Shown here piece by piece: positions 17,487-25,784 of a stretch of 64,000 bases of DNA (the first letter of the stretch is position 1; each line of letters opens with the position of its first letter). The notes beneath the pieces are model-generated. The model was not told where the DNA came from and searched no databases. It saw only the letters and a list, made by a program, of their open reading frames with translations. The stretch is from Paractinoplanes ferrugineus (GTDB lineage Bacteria; Actinomycetota; Actinomycetes; Mycobacteriales; Micromonosporaceae), in the NCBI RefSeq assembly GCF_016862195.1, contig NZ_BOMM01000012.1, positions 248,001 to 312,000 on the forward strand. Direction: 5' to 3'. The translations under genes were made by a program, and so were the position numbers.

Positions 17487-17855
17487 TCAGGTCTCCGCGA
17501 CCACCATCGCCGAGGCGATCCCGCCGTCGTGCGAGAGCGAGAGATGCCACCGGTTGACGCCCCGCTCGACAGCGGCGGCGGCGACCGTACCGGAAACGGT
17601 CAACCACGGTCGGCCATCGGGGTCGGCGACGATCTCGCAGTCGTGCCAGCGCAGACCGGCCGGGGCGCCCAGAGCCTTGGCGACGGCCTCCTTCGCCGCG
17701 AATCGGGCGGCCAGTGACTCGGCCGAGCGCGGATTGCCGGAGCCGGAGAGCCGCTCGCCCTCGGTGAAGAGTCGGTCGGCGAGCAGCGGGGTGCGGTCGA
17801 GCGCCTTGGCGAAACGGTCCACCAGGACGACATCGATACCCACAGCCACGATCAC
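17487..17855 (-). CDS. acpS: Holo-[acyl-carrier-protein] synthase
   Basis: 122 residues. It transfers 4'-phosphopantetheine from CoA to acyl carrier protein. The AcpS signatures are present: [11 protein letters not shown] near the start with the Mg-binding Asp, and [16 protein letters not shown] with the catalytic Glu. C-terminal [16 protein letters not shown] completes the fold. It is the first gene of the minus-strand housekeeping string that continues through nnr and alr. The next gene upstream runs the other way, so a promoter should lie in 17856-18059. Confidence 0.95.
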   Translation of the reverse strand: MIVAVGIDVVLVDRFAKALDRTPLLADRLFTEGERLSGSGNPRSAESLAARFAAKEAVAKALGAPAGLRWHDCEIVADPDGRPWLTVSGTVAAAAVERGVNRWHLSLSHDGGIASAMVVAET

Positions 17856-17925
17856 GGCCCAACCCTATCGGTAGCCGCAGTGCCGCGCTGCGGCCTAACG
17901 CACCCCCGGATGGTTGTGCAAGACC

Positions 17926-17966
17926 TGTGGACAACGCCGGAGCCGACCCCTCGCCCGCCGTCCACA
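17926..17966. promoter_or_regulatory. DnaA-box-like pair between acpS and the ESX-type genes
   Basis: TGTGGACAA at 17926-17934 is the exact complement of TTGTCCACA, the actinobacterial DnaA-box consensus. A second copy, CCGTCCACA at 17958-17966, matches seven of nine in the opposite orientation. The pair lies in the divergent promoter region of acpS and the EspC-like gene. It may be a DnaA regulatory site or chance; two boxes are too few for an origin. Confidence 0.35.
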
Positions 17967-18059
17967 ACCGGGCCCACGGCCCGAGCCCGGCCCTTAACGT
18001 CGGCGCATCCCCCGAGGCTGCAACTCCGGCCTCGCCGTTGCCCCGCATGGAGGTTGCCG

Positions 18060-18347
18060 ATGAATCCCGACTTCGAGGTCGACACCGACGAGCTGCGTCA
18101 AGCCGCCTCCGCTCTGTCCGGCACGGCGGACCGGGTGACCGCCGGGGCATCGGCGGCACCGGCCGTCCCGCACGTCCCCCGCTGGCGCACGGTCGACGCC
18201 GCGACCTTGGCGGCGGTCGCCGCCCGCCGGCAGCTGGCGGCGCTCGGCCACGACTTCGAAACGACAGCCCGGCGGATGGCCGAGGTCGCCGAGGCATACG
18301 CGGCGGCCGACGCCCGGGCCGTCAGCCGGCTGCGGTCGAGTCGATGA
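18060..18347 (+). CDS. EspC-like ESX/type VII secretion-associated protein
   Basis: 95 residues, predicted all-helical, no signal peptide. The pattern MNPDFEVDTDELRQAASALSG, a central TLAAVAARRQLAALGHDFE and a terminal MAEVAEAYAAAD is that of small ESX-associated helical-hairpin proteins (EspC/DUF2580 type), with a W at residue 42 but no WXG turn. The ATG at 18060 is preferred because a GGAGG lies 6 bases upstream and homology starts there. It overlaps the next gene (ATGA). Such proteins are usually partners or substrates of type VII secretion, but no ESX core gene is in the window. Confidence 0.72.
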   Translation: MNPDFEVDTDELRQAASALSGTADRVTAGASAAPAVPHVPRWRTVDAATLAAVAARRQLAALGHDFETTARRMAEVAEAYAAADARAVSRLRSSR

Positions 18348-19930
18348 CCTCCGCCGTCTACGCCCGCCTGCGGGTCACCGAGCCTTCCCGATGGCACGCC
18401 GTGGCGCTGGCCTGGCGCCGCTGGGCCGAGCTGGCCGGTCGGCTCGCCGCCGACCTGACCGCCGACCTCGCCCGGATAGCGGCCGTCTGGTCCGGCGCGG
18501 CGGCCTCGGCCGCGCTGGCCCGGGCGGCCGCACTGCGCCGCCACGTGGTGCTGTTCCGCGTCCTGTGCTGGCAGGCCGACCAGGCCACGAGCGAGTTCGC
18601 GACCTCCATGGCGCGAGCGAGGCAGCTCCTGAGCCGCGCCGTCGCGCACGGCGTCACCATCGACGACGAGGGCAATGTCCACCCGCCCACGTCGGCCTCG
18701 GGCACTCCGAGGGCCCCGAGCACGTCGGAGATCTCAGCCGCTTCGGAGATCTCGGCCGCACTCACCGTCGCCGCCCGGGCCGACGAGCGGGCGGCCGAGC
18801 GGCTCGAGCGCATCGAGGCCGCGACCCAGGGGAGCGCGGCACCGCCGGGCGACCGGCCGGCATGCACGGCGTCGCCGGCCGAAGTGCACCGGTGGTGGAC
18901 CGGGTTGACCACGGCCGAGCAGCAGTGGTTGCTCGCCACCGAGCCGTCCTGGCTGGCCTCGCTCGACGGCGTTCCGGCCGCCGACCGCGACGCCGCCAAC
19001 CGGCTGCTGCTGGAGGAGCGGCGAGCCGACGTCGACCGGGCCCTGGCCACCGCCACCGGCGCTGAGCGAGACCGGCTGCGCGGCCTCCGGCGCGGGCTCG
19101 ACGCGCTCGCCGACCGGCTGGCCGCGGCCGAGGGCGACAGTGCCGGTGACGACGGGGGCGCACGGGCCTACCTGCTGCGGCTCGACCTGCGCGAGGAGGG
19201 CCGCACGGTGGTGGCGCTGGGTGATCCTGACCGGGCCGACAACGTGGTCACCCACGTGCCCGGCATGACCGCCGACCTGGCCTCGCTCACCGGTGAGCTG
19301 TCTCGGGCCGCCCGAGTGGCCGCGCGAGCCACCGAGCTGTCCCCGGCCGCGTCGACGAGCGCGATGCTGTGGCTCGACTACGACGCGCCCGATTTCGTCG
19401 ACGAGGCCGCGAGTCCGCGCCGGGCGGAGGCGGGCGCACCGGCCCTACGCCGGTTCATGGAAGGGCTGCGCACCACCCAGGAGAGCCCGGCCGCCCATCA
19501 CACGCTGATCGGTCACAGCTACGGCTCGCTGGTGGTGGGCCGGGCCGCGACGGGGGCCGGCGTGGCCGCCGACGAGGTGGTGTTCGTCGGTTCGCCGGGG
19601 GTGGGCGTCGACTCGGCCCGCGACCTGTCGACGCCGGCCGGTCACGTCTGGTCGGCGACGGCACACGACGACGTGATCCAATACGCCGCATCGTCGGCCG
19701 GCACCATGTTCCGGAGACTGGAACTGGCCGCCGCGATACCGATCTCCATCCCGTTCCTGGGCTTCGAACGGCCAAGCGACGACCTGTGGTTCGGGCGCAA
19801 TCCGAGCGACCCGTCCTTCGGCGCCCGTGGCTTCCCGACCAGCCCGGACGGCGGCCACCTGGGCTATTGGGACCGGAACAGCCCGTCCTTGGACGCGCTG
19901 GCCTCGATCACGTTGGGCACCGCCCGATGA
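18344..19930 (+). CDS. DUF1023 alpha/beta-hydrolase (ESX-associated type)
   Basis: 528 residues. The N-terminal third (about 1-160) is alanine-rich and helical and resembles an ESX-type helical domain; it includes a short duplicated SEISAA. The C-terminal part is a DUF1023 hydrolase with the nucleophile elbow GHSYGS, preceded by VTHVPGMTADLASLTGEL and followed by VFVGSPGVGVDSARDL; the last part, GYWDRNSPSLDAL, supplies the likely His region (GGHLGYW). Such proteins are often encoded beside WXG100-like genes and may be secreted without a classical signal. It starts inside the EspC-like stop codon, so both are made together. Confidence 0.85.
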   Translation: MTSAVYARLRVTEPSRWHAVALAWRRWAELAGRLAADLTADLARIAAVWSGAAASAALARAAALRRHVVLFRVLCWQADQATSEFATSMARARQLLSRAVAHGVTIDDEGNVHPPTSASGTPRAPSTSEISAASEISAALTVAARADERAAERLERIEAATQGSAAPPGDRPACTASPAEVHRWWTGLTTAEQQWLLATEPSWLASLDGVPAADRDAANRLLLEERRADVDRALATATGAERDRLRGLRRGLDALADRLAAAEGDSAGDDGGARAYLLRLDLREEGRTVVALGDPDRADNVVTHVPGMTADLASLTGELSRAARVAARATELSPAASTSAMLWLDYDAPDFVDEAASPRRAEAGAPALRRFMEGLRTTQESPAAHHTLIGHSYGSLVVGRAATGAGVAADEVVFVGSPGVGVDSARDLSTPAGHVWSATAHDDVIQYAASSAGTMFRRLELAAAIPISIPFLGFERPSDDLWFGRNPSDPSFGARGFPTSPDGGHLGYWDRNSPSLDALASITLGTAR

Positions 19931-19998
19931 CCCGGCCCGGCCTCCCCCGCCCGGAAGTCGCGAAACCTCCGCCGTCACCCCACCCGGCCCCGCCAACG

Positions 19999-20119
19999 GG
20001 AGCCGGAGCGAGGTCGCCCCCACCCAGCGGAGCCGAAGCGAGGTCGCCCCCGCCCACGGGGAGCCGGAGCGAGGTCGCCCCCGCCCACGGGGAGCCGGAG
20101 CGAGGTCGCCCCCGCCGGC
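19999..20119. repeat. Four direct repeats of 30-31 bp
   Basis: Copies begin at 19999, 20029, 20060 and 20091, each starting GGAGCCGRAGCGAGGTCGCC and ending in a C-rich CCC(A/G)CCCA stretch. There is no spacer between copies, so this is a tandem repeat and not a CRISPR array. It lies just after the DUF1023 stop codon. Confidence 0.9.
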
Positions 20120-20133
20120 GCCGCCGCGAAGCC

Positions 20134-20166
20134 CCCGGCCGCTATCCCGTTCCGGGACCGGCCGGG
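20134..20166. terminator. Strong hairpin between convergent genes, no U-tract
   Basis: Arms CCCGGCCG (20134-20141) and CGGCCGGG (20159-20166) flank an inner CCCG/CGGG stem with a three-base loop and small internal bulges. The structure reads the same from both strands and sits between the convergent DUF1023 and glmS genes. It lacks a U-run, as many actinobacterial terminator-like hairpins do. Its role as a terminator is inferred. Confidence 0.55.
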
Positions 20167-20241
20167 GTGCAGGGGGCCGCCAGCGCGGCGGGGCGATCAG
20201 CACGGCGGGGCGGGGCGGCCAGCGCGGCGGGGCTCGATGGG

Positions 20242-22125
20242 TTACTCGACGGTGACCGACTTCGCCAGGTTCCGGGGCTGGTCGACGTCGAGGCCGCGGG
20301 CCGCGGCGATCTCGCAGGCGAGGATCTGCAGCGGGACCGTGGTCATCAGCGGGGCCAGCAGGGTGGGCGTGCTCGGCACCGTGATCAGGTGGTCGGCGTA
20401 AGCCTTGACGTTCTCGTCGCCCTCCTCGGCGATCACGATTGTGCGGGCGCCGCGGGCGCGCACCTCCTGGATGTTGGAGACGACCTTGTCGCGGAGCACG
20501 CCACGGCCCGCCGGGGACGGCACCACGCAGACCACCGGGGTGCCCTCGTCGATAAGCGAGATCGGGCCGTGCTTGAGCTCACCGGCGGCGAAACCCTCGG
20601 CGTGCATGTAGGCGAGCTCCTTGAGCTTGAGCGCGCCTTCCAGAGCTACCGGGTAACCGACGTGCCGGCCGATGAACAGCACGGTCGAGGCGGTCTTGAG
20701 GTCGCGGGCGAGGGCACGCACGTCCTCCATCCGGTCGAGCAGCAGGCGCAGGCTGTCCGGCGTCGACTGGAGCTTCTCGACGACGGCGGCGACCTCGTCG
20801 GCGTACATGACGCCGCGGATCTGGGCCAGGTGCAGGCCGATCAGATAGCAGGCGACGAGCTGGGTGAGGAAGGCCTTGGTGGACGCCACCGCGATCTCCG
20901 GGCCGCCGTGCGTGTAGAGCACCGCGTCGGACTCGCGCGGGATGGTCGAGCCGTTGGTGTTGCAGATGGCGAGCACCCGGGCCTTCTGCTCCTTGGCGTG
21001 CCGGAGCGCCATCAGGGTGTCCATCGTCTCGCCGGACTGGCTGATCGTGATGACCAGCGTCGACCGGTCCAGGATGGGGTCGCGGTAGCGGAACTCGCTG
21101 GCCAGCTCGACCTCGCAGGGGATGCGGGTCCAATGCTCGATCGCATATTTCGCGACCATGCCGGCGTGGTAGGAGGTGCCGCAGGCGACGATGAAGACCT
21201 TGTCGATGTCGCGCAGGTCCTGGTCGGTCAGGCGCACCTCGTCGAGGACGATCTCGCCCCGTTCGGAGAGCCGGCCCAGCAGGGTGTCGGCGATCGCCTG
21301 CGGCTGCTCGGCGATCTCCTTGAGCATGAAGTAGTCGTAGCCGCCCTTCTCGGCGGCCTTGGAGTCCCAGTCGATGTGGAACTCTTTGCCCTCGGCGACC
21401 TCGCCGTCGAAACCGGTGATCTCGATGCCGGCCGGGGTGATCAGCACGACCTGGTCCTGGCCGAGCTCGATGGCCTCCCGGGTGTGCTCGATGAACGCCG
21501 ACACGTCACTGGCCAAGAAGTTCTCGCCCTGACCACGACCGACCACGAGCGGCGAGTTGCGCCGGGCGGCGACCACCGCGTCCGGCACGTCGACATCGAT
21601 CGCCAGCAGGGTGAACGCACCCTCGAGCCGGCGGACCGTGCGGCGCATCGCCTCGGCCAGCAGCTGCGGGCCGGAAAGACCGCCGGAGTCGCGAAGCGCG
21701 CGCATCTCGGCGGCGAGCAGGTGGGCCGCGCACTCGGTGTCGGTGTCGCTGGCGAACTCGATGCCGGTCGACTCGAGCTCGGCGCGCAGGCGGGAGAAGT
21801 TCTCGATGATGCCGTTGTGGATGACGGCGACCCGACCGTCGGCGGAGAGATGCGGATGGGCGTTGCGGTCGGTGGGTCCGCCGTGGGTGGCCCACCGGGT
21901 GTGCCCGATCGCCGTGCTGCCGGAGGCGATGTTGTCGCCGGTCCGCTCGGCCAGGGCCTTCTCCAGGTTGGCCAGCTTGCCGGCCTTCTTCTCGGTCAGG
22001 ACGGTGCTGTTGTCGACGACGGCCACTCCGGCGGAGTCGTAACCGCGGTATTCGAGCCGGCGAAGCCCGTCGAGAACGATGCTGAGCGCCGGACGACCGC
22101 CGACGTAACCCACGATGCCACACAT
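20242..22125 (-). CDS. glmS: Glutamine-fructose-6-phosphate aminotransferase (isomerizing)
   Basis: 627 residues. It makes glucosamine-6-phosphate from fructose-6-phosphate and glutamine, the first committed step to UDP-GlcNAc. The product begins MCGIVGYVGG, so Cys1 is the glutaminase nucleophile after Met removal; GHTRWATHG and HNGIIENF line the glutaminase site. Two SIS domains follow (ISQSGETMDTL is the sugar-phosphate loop) and the end is the usual LAKSVTVE. The start is fixed by the required N-terminal Cys; the longer frame upstream runs through an inverted repeat. I saw no glmS ribozyme upstream. glmM lies about 2.2 kb upstream on the same strand. Confidence 0.97.
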   Translation of the reverse strand: MCGIVGYVGGRPALSIVLDGLRRLEYRGYDSAGVAVVDNSTVLTEKKAGKLANLEKALAERTGDNIASGSTAIGHTRWATHGGPTDRNAHPHLSADGRVAVIHNGIIENFSRLRAELESTGIEFASDTDTECAAHLLAAEMRALRDSGGLSGPQLLAEAMRRTVRRLEGAFTLLAIDVDVPDAVVAARRNSPLVVGRGQGENFLASDVSAFIEHTREAIELGQDQVVLITPAGIEITGFDGEVAEGKEFHIDWDSKAAEKGGYDYFMLKEIAEQPQAIADTLLGRLSERGEIVLDEVRLTDQDLRDIDKVFIVACGTSYHAGMVAKYAIEHWTRIPCEVELASEFRYRDPILDRSTLVITISQSGETMDTLMALRHAKEQKARVLAICNTNGSTIPRESDAVLYTHGGPEIAVASTKAFLTQLVACYLIGLHLAQIRGVMYADEVAAVVEKLQSTPDSLRLLLDRMEDVRALARDLKTASTVLFIGRHVGYPVALEGALKLKELAYMHAEGFAAGELKHGPISLIDEGTPVVCVVPSPAGRGVLRDKVVSNIQEVRARGARTIVIAEEGDENVKAYADHLITVPSTPTLLAPLMTTVPLQILACEIAAARGLDVDQPRNLAKSVTVE

Positions 22126-22167
22126 GCGGGGCAGCGTAACCGACGAACGCTCACGATGCATGCTCGG

Positions 22168-22210
22168 GAGGCACCCTTTCGAGCATGCACGGTGCTCAAA
22201 AGGGTGCCTC
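22168..22210. repeat. 18-bp inverted repeat between glmS and the MmpS-like gene
   Basis: Arms at 22168-22185 and 22193-22210 pair at 17 of 18 positions around a 7-base loop. The first arm reads GAGGCACCCTTTCGAGCA. The element stands in the divergent upstream region, 43 bases from the glmS start and 101 bases from the plus-strand start, so it is not a simple 3' terminator. It could be a regulator site, a structured leader, or a dispersed palindromic repeat. Confidence 0.85.
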
Positions 22211-22310
22211 AGGACTGACCGATCGGCCGGTACCAAGCGTTTTCCAGGTGGCGCTGTTGGCGTACCGTCGGCTTGTGCGTCGAGCCTGGCGCCCGAACCG
22301 GGAGAGCAGC

Positions 22311-23183
22311 GTGACCGACCAGGACCCGTCAGCCCCGCCGCCGCCCACCCCGGACGGCACGAGCGGCAACAGCGCACCGATCTCCGGGCAGCCCTGGTCG
22401 ACGATGTCCGGCGACTCGCTGGCGCCCCAGCCGCCCGGCTACTCCCCCGGCTACGCGGCGATCCCCCCGCCGGCCGACCCGCCGACCGCCCAGTTCCCGC
22501 CGGTCAACTACGCGCCGCCGGGCTACGCGTCGGACTACGGCCCCCAGGCGTACGCGCCCCCGGCGGGCTACCCGGCCCACCAGGCGGGCCACCCGGCCCC
22601 CCAGACGGGCTATCCGCCGTACGGTCCGGGCCAGCCGCCGTACAGTCCGCCCCAACCGCCGTACAGTCCGCCCCAGCCGCCCCCGCGCCGCAGCAACGCC
22701 CCGATCATCGCGGTGATCCTCGCCGTGACTCTGCTGCTCTGTGGCGGCATAGCCACGGCCGGTCTGCTGATCGGGCGCAGCGTCAAGGACAAGGCCGACG
22801 AGGCGGTGGGCGGCTTCCCGACGAGCGTGCCCGAGGTGCCGGCCCTACCCACCGCCCTACCCACGGGCCTGCCGACCACCGGCGTGGGCGAGGGCCGCCC
22901 GGTCACGATCACCTATGAGGTGACCGGCGACGGCCCGGTCTCGATCGTCTACATCGAGAAGATCGGGGAGAGCCCCAAACGCCTGGACAACCAGAAGCTG
23001 CCGTGGAAGCTCACCACCAAGGCCGAGATCCCGGCACTGGCCTCGGTGATCGTCGTGCGGATCGGCACGAGCGAGGGTGCGGTCAGCTGCCGCGCGCTGG
23101 TCGACGGGAAAGAGGTCAAGTCGAACAAGTCGGGGACCGGCAATTTCGCCTCGACCCAGTGCGTCCAAGTGGTCCTGGAGTGA
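22311..23183 (+). CDS. Pro/Tyr-rich membrane protein with MmpS-like domain
   Basis: 290 residues. Residues 1-126 are a proline/tyrosine/glycine-rich cytoplasmic region with repeats such as PPYSPPQ; one membrane helix follows at about 130-155. The outer domain (about 190-290) resembles MmpS accessory proteins: VTITYEVTGDGPVSIVYIEK, LPWKLTTKAEIP, VSCRALVDGKEV and two cysteines placed as in MmpS (GAVSCRA and STQCVQ). MmpS proteins assist RND-type lipid exporters, but no MmpL gene is nearby. The GTG start at 22311 follows GGGAGAG. The stop is one base before the aminotransferase ATG, so they form one unit. Confidence 0.82.
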   Translation: MTDQDPSAPPPPTPDGTSGNSAPISGQPWSTMSGDSLAPQPPGYSPGYAAIPPPADPPTAQFPPVNYAPPGYASDYGPQAYAPPAGYPAHQAGHPAPQTGYPPYGPGQPPYSPPQPPYSPPQPPPRRSNAPIIAVILAVTLLLCGGIATAGLLIGRSVKDKADEAVGGFPTSVPEVPALPTALPTGLPTTGVGEGRPVTITYEVTGDGPVSIVYIEKIGESPKRLDNQKLPWKLTTKAEIPALASVIVVRIGTSEGAVSCRALVDGKEVKSNKSGTGNFASTQCVQVVLE

Positions 23184-23184
23184 G

Positions 23185-24357
23185 ATGACAGCCGACCCGC
23201 TGGTCGAACGCATGCGTGCGTTCGGCACCACGATCTTCACCGAGATGTCCGCGCTGGCGGTCCGCTCCGGCTCGATAAACCTGGGACAGGGCTTCCCGGA
23301 CACCGACGGCCCGCCGGAGATGTTGGCGGCCGCGGCGGCGGCGCTGCGGGACGGCGCGAACCAGTACCCGCCGCTGCCCGGCATCCCGGCGCTGCGCAAC
23401 CTGATCGCCGCGCACGAGCAGCGGTTCTGGGGCCTGACCCGCGACCCGGACACCGAGGTGGTGGTCACCGCGGGGGCGACCGAGGCGATCGCGGCGGCGA
23501 TCCTCGGGCTCTGCGAGACGGGTGACGAGGTCGTCACGTTCGAGCCCTACTACGACTCGTACGCGGCCTCGATCACCCTGGCCGGCGCCCGCCGACGGCC
23601 CGTCACCCTGCGGCCGGGCCCGCACGGCCGGTACGGCTTCGACGAGGCCGAGCTGCGCGCCGCGTTCGGCCCGCGCACCCGCCTGGTGCTGCTCAACTCG
23701 CCGCACAACCCGACCGGCAAGGTCTTCACCCGCGCCGAGCTCACGCTCATCGCGGAGCTCTGCCAGGAATACGACGCATACGCCGTGACCGACGAGGTCT
23801 ACGAGCACCTGGTGTTCACCGACGCCGCCGAACCGCACACCCCGCTGGCGTCGCTGCCCGGCATGCACGACCGCACGCTGCGCATCTCCTCGGCGGGCAA
23901 GACCTTTTCGTGTACGGGCTGGAAGGTCGGCTGGGCCACCGGCCCGGCCACGCTCGTCTCCACGGTGCTGCGCGTGAAACAGTTTCTGACGTTCGTGAAC
24001 GCCGGCCCGCTTCAGCCCGCCGTGGCGGTGGCCCTGGGCCTGCCCGACACCTACTTCAGCGGGTTCCGGGCAGCCCTGCAGGCCCGGCGTGACCGGCTGG
24101 TGGCGGGTCTGACCGAGGCCGGCTTCGCGGTGCAGCCGTCCGAGGGCACCTATTTCGTCACCGCCGACATCACCCCGCTGGGCGGCACGGACGGCGTCGA
24201 CTTCTGCCGGGACCTGCCCGCACGCAGCGGCGTCGTGGCCGTCCCCACCCAGGTCTTCTACGACAACAAGGAAGCGGGCCGCCACCTGATCCGCTTCGCC
24301 TTCTGCAAGCGCGAAGAGGTCATCGACGAGGCGGCCCGCCGCTTGGCGAAGATCTAG
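23185..24357 (+). CDS. Class I/II PLP aminotransferase (DapC / methionine aminotransferase-like)
   Basis: 390 residues, fold type I aminotransferase. The PLP lysine is K239 in [13 protein letters not shown], the substrate/cofactor contacts include [10 protein letters not shown] (171-180) and [10 protein letters not shown]. The N-terminal [16 protein letters not shown] matches the subgroup containing N-succinyldiaminopimelate aminotransferase DapC, methionine aminotransferase and kynurenine aminotransferase; actinobacterial members are often called DapC. The ATG starts one base after the preceding stop. The end overlaps the convergent glmM by four bases. The exact amino donor is not resolved. 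Confidence 0.9.
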   Translation: MTADPLVERMRAFGTTIFTEMSALAVRSGSINLGQGFPDTDGPPEMLAAAAAALRDGANQYPPLPGIPALRNLIAAHEQRFWGLTRDPDTEVVVTAGATEAIAAAILGLCETGDEVVTFEPYYDSYAASITLAGARRRPVTLRPGPHGRYGFDEAELRAAFGPRTRLVLLNSPHNPTGKVFTRAELTLIAELCQEYDAYAVTDEVYEHLVFTDAAEPHTPLASLPGMHDRTLRISSAGKTFSCTGWKVGWATGPATLVSTVLRVKQFLTFVNAGPLQPAVAVALGLPDTYFSGFRAALQARRDRLVAGLTEAGFAVQPSEGTYFVTADITPLGGTDGVDFCRDLPARSGVVAVPTQVFYDNKEAGRHLIRFAFCKREEVIDEAARRLAKI

Positions 24358-25694
24358 GCGGCGCTCACCACAGCGGCGATCCGCTCGGCGACCGTGCGGG
24401 CCTGCTCCTCGGTGGCGGCCTCGACCATCACCCGAACGAGCGGCTCGGTGCCGGAGGGGCGCAGCAGCACCCGGCCGGTCTCACCCAGTTCCTGCCCGGC
24501 TGCGGCCACCGCGGAGAGCACGGCGGGGGCCGATCCGGCCGCTTCCCGGTCGCTGACCCGCACGTTGATCAGCACCTGGGGCAGCTTGTGCACCACGGCG
24601 GCGAGGTCGGCGAGCGACTTGCCGCTCGACGCGAGCTGGGCCATCAGGTGCAGGCCGGTGAGGACGCCGTCGCCGGTGGTCGCGTAGGCCGGCATCACGA
24701 TGTGGCCGCTCTGCTCGCCGCCGAGCGCGAAACCGCCCGCGTTCAGCTCCTCCAGCACGTACCGGTCGCCGACCTTGGCCTCGATGAGCCGCACGCCGGA
24801 CTGCTTCATCGCGATGCGCAGGCCCAGGTTGCTCATCACGGTTGCGACGAGGGTGTCGTCGGTGAGCGTGCCGGCGTCACGCATGGCCAGCGCGAGGATC
24901 GCCATGATCTGGTCGCCGTCGACGATGTCACCCGAAGCGGTGACGGCCAGGCAGCGGTCGGCGTCACCGTCGTGCGCGATGCCGAGGTCGGCGCCTTCGG
25001 CGAGGACCGCGTCGCGGACCTTGTCCAGGTGGTTGGAGCCGCAGTCCTCGTTGATGTTGAGGCCGTCGGGGTCGGCGTGGATCGCGATGACCTCGGCGCC
25101 GGCTTCTTCGTACGCGACCGGCCCGACCTCGCTCGCGGCCCCGTTGGCGCAGTCCACCACGACCTTGATGCCGTCGAGGCGGTGCGGCGTCGACGCGACC
25201 AGGTGCCGGATGTAGTGCTCGGCCCCGTCCAGCAGGTCGTTGACCCGCCCGATCCCGCCGCCGGTGGGCCGTCCGATCAGTCCGTGCCCGTCCTCGACGG
25301 CCTGCTCGATCCGCGCCTCGAGCTCGTCCGGCAGTTTGCTGCCGCCGGACGCGAACAGCTTGATGCCGTTGTCGGGCATCGGGTTGTGCGAGGCGGAGAG
25401 CATCACGCCGAGGTCCGCGTTGGTCTGCGCGACCAGGAAGGCAACGGCCGGGGTGGGCAGCACACCGACCCGTACGACGTTGGCTCCGGCGCTGGTCAGC
25501 CCGGCCACGACGGCCGCTTCGAGCATTTCGCCGCTGGCCCGCGGGTCGCGCCCGACGATCGCCATCGGGGTGTGGGTGGCGTCGTTCTCGACAAGCACCC
25601 GCGCCGCCGCCACCGCGACGGAGAGAGCGAGTTCCGGGGTCAGATCACCGTTGGCGAGCCCGCGCACGCCGTCGGTACCGAAGAGTCGCCCCAT
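24354..25694 (-). CDS. glmM: Phosphoglucosamine mutase
   Basis: 446 residues. It converts glucosamine-6-phosphate to glucosamine-1-phosphate, the step after GlmS. The active-site phosphoserine is S102 in [13 protein letters not shown], the metal loop is HDGDADRC and the sugar loop [21 protein letters not shown] near the end is the phosphate-binding loop. It lies 90 bases after rpsI and beyond that operon's terminator, so its main promoter may be separate or expression relies on read-through. The order rplM-rpsI-glmM is conserved in many actinobacteria. Confidence 0.97.
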   Translation of the reverse strand: MGRLFGTDGVRGLANGDLTPELALSVAVAAARVLVENDATHTPMAIVGRDPRASGEMLEAAVVAGLTSAGANVVRVGVLPTPAVAFLVAQTNADLGVMLSASHNPMPDNGIKLFASGGSKLPDELEARIEQAVEDGHGLIGRPTGGGIGRVNDLLDGAEHYIRHLVASTPHRLDGIKVVVDCANGAASEVGPVAYEEAGAEVIAIHADPDGLNINEDCGSNHLDKVRDAVLAEGADLGIAHDGDADRCLAVTASGDIVDGDQIMAILALAMRDAGTLTDDTLVATVMSNLGLRIAMKQSGVRLIEAKVGDRYVLEELNAGGFALGGEQSGHIVMPAYATTGDGVLTGLHLMAQLASSGKSLADLAAVVHKLPQVLINVRVSDREAAGSAPAVLSAVAAAGQELGETGRVLLRPSGTEPLVRVMVEAATEEQARTVAERIAAVVSAA

Positions 25695-25720
25695 TGGCGG
25701 CTTCCTTTCAGGGGAACGAA

Positions 25721-25772
25721 TACAAAACGGCCGGGCCGCCCTCCACAGAACGAGGAGGGCGAAACCCGGCCG
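25721..25772 (-). terminator. Intrinsic terminator after rpsI
   Basis: On the minus strand an imperfect stem (25772-25754 pairing with 25744-25728; arms CGGCCGGG...GCCCTCC and GGAGGGC...CCCGGCCG with a small internal loop) is followed by TTTTGTA. It begins 13 bases after the rpsI stop and ends the rplM-rpsI transcript before glmM. Confidence 0.85.
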
Positions 25773-25784
25773 CCTGGAAAGCGA

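Larger units (their letters stand above)
19931..20241. other. Convergent intergenic region between DUF1023 gene and glmS
   Basis: This 311-base region holds no credible gene. It consists of a 30-31 bp direct-repeat array, one strong hairpin and three copies of a 14-base CAGCGCGGCGGGGC-type unit (20181-20194, 20198-20211 with one change, 20220-20233). It separates the ends of two convergent transcripts, so its structures probably act in termination. Confidence 0.7.

Noticed and set aside
17926-17966. Replication origin near acpS
   Set aside because: Only one exact DnaA box and one partial box, no AT-rich unwinding element and no dnaA/dnaN/gyr genes.
19999-20119. CRISPR-like array of about 30-base repeats
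   Set aside because: The copies are directly abutting with no unique spacers, and there are no cas genes; it is a tandem repeat.
19369-22218. A 949-codon plus-strand open frame across glmS, and similar long frames at 5817-7859 and 42704-43900
   Set aside because: They lie antisense to clearly recognised genes, show Arg/Gly/His-rich composition typical of high-GC shadow frames and have no homology or ribosome binding sites.
22126-22310. glmS ribozyme or riboswitch upstream of glmS
   Set aside because: The only structure is a simple 18-bp inverted repeat; no ribozyme core could be recognised and the glmS ribozyme is not expected in actinobacteria.
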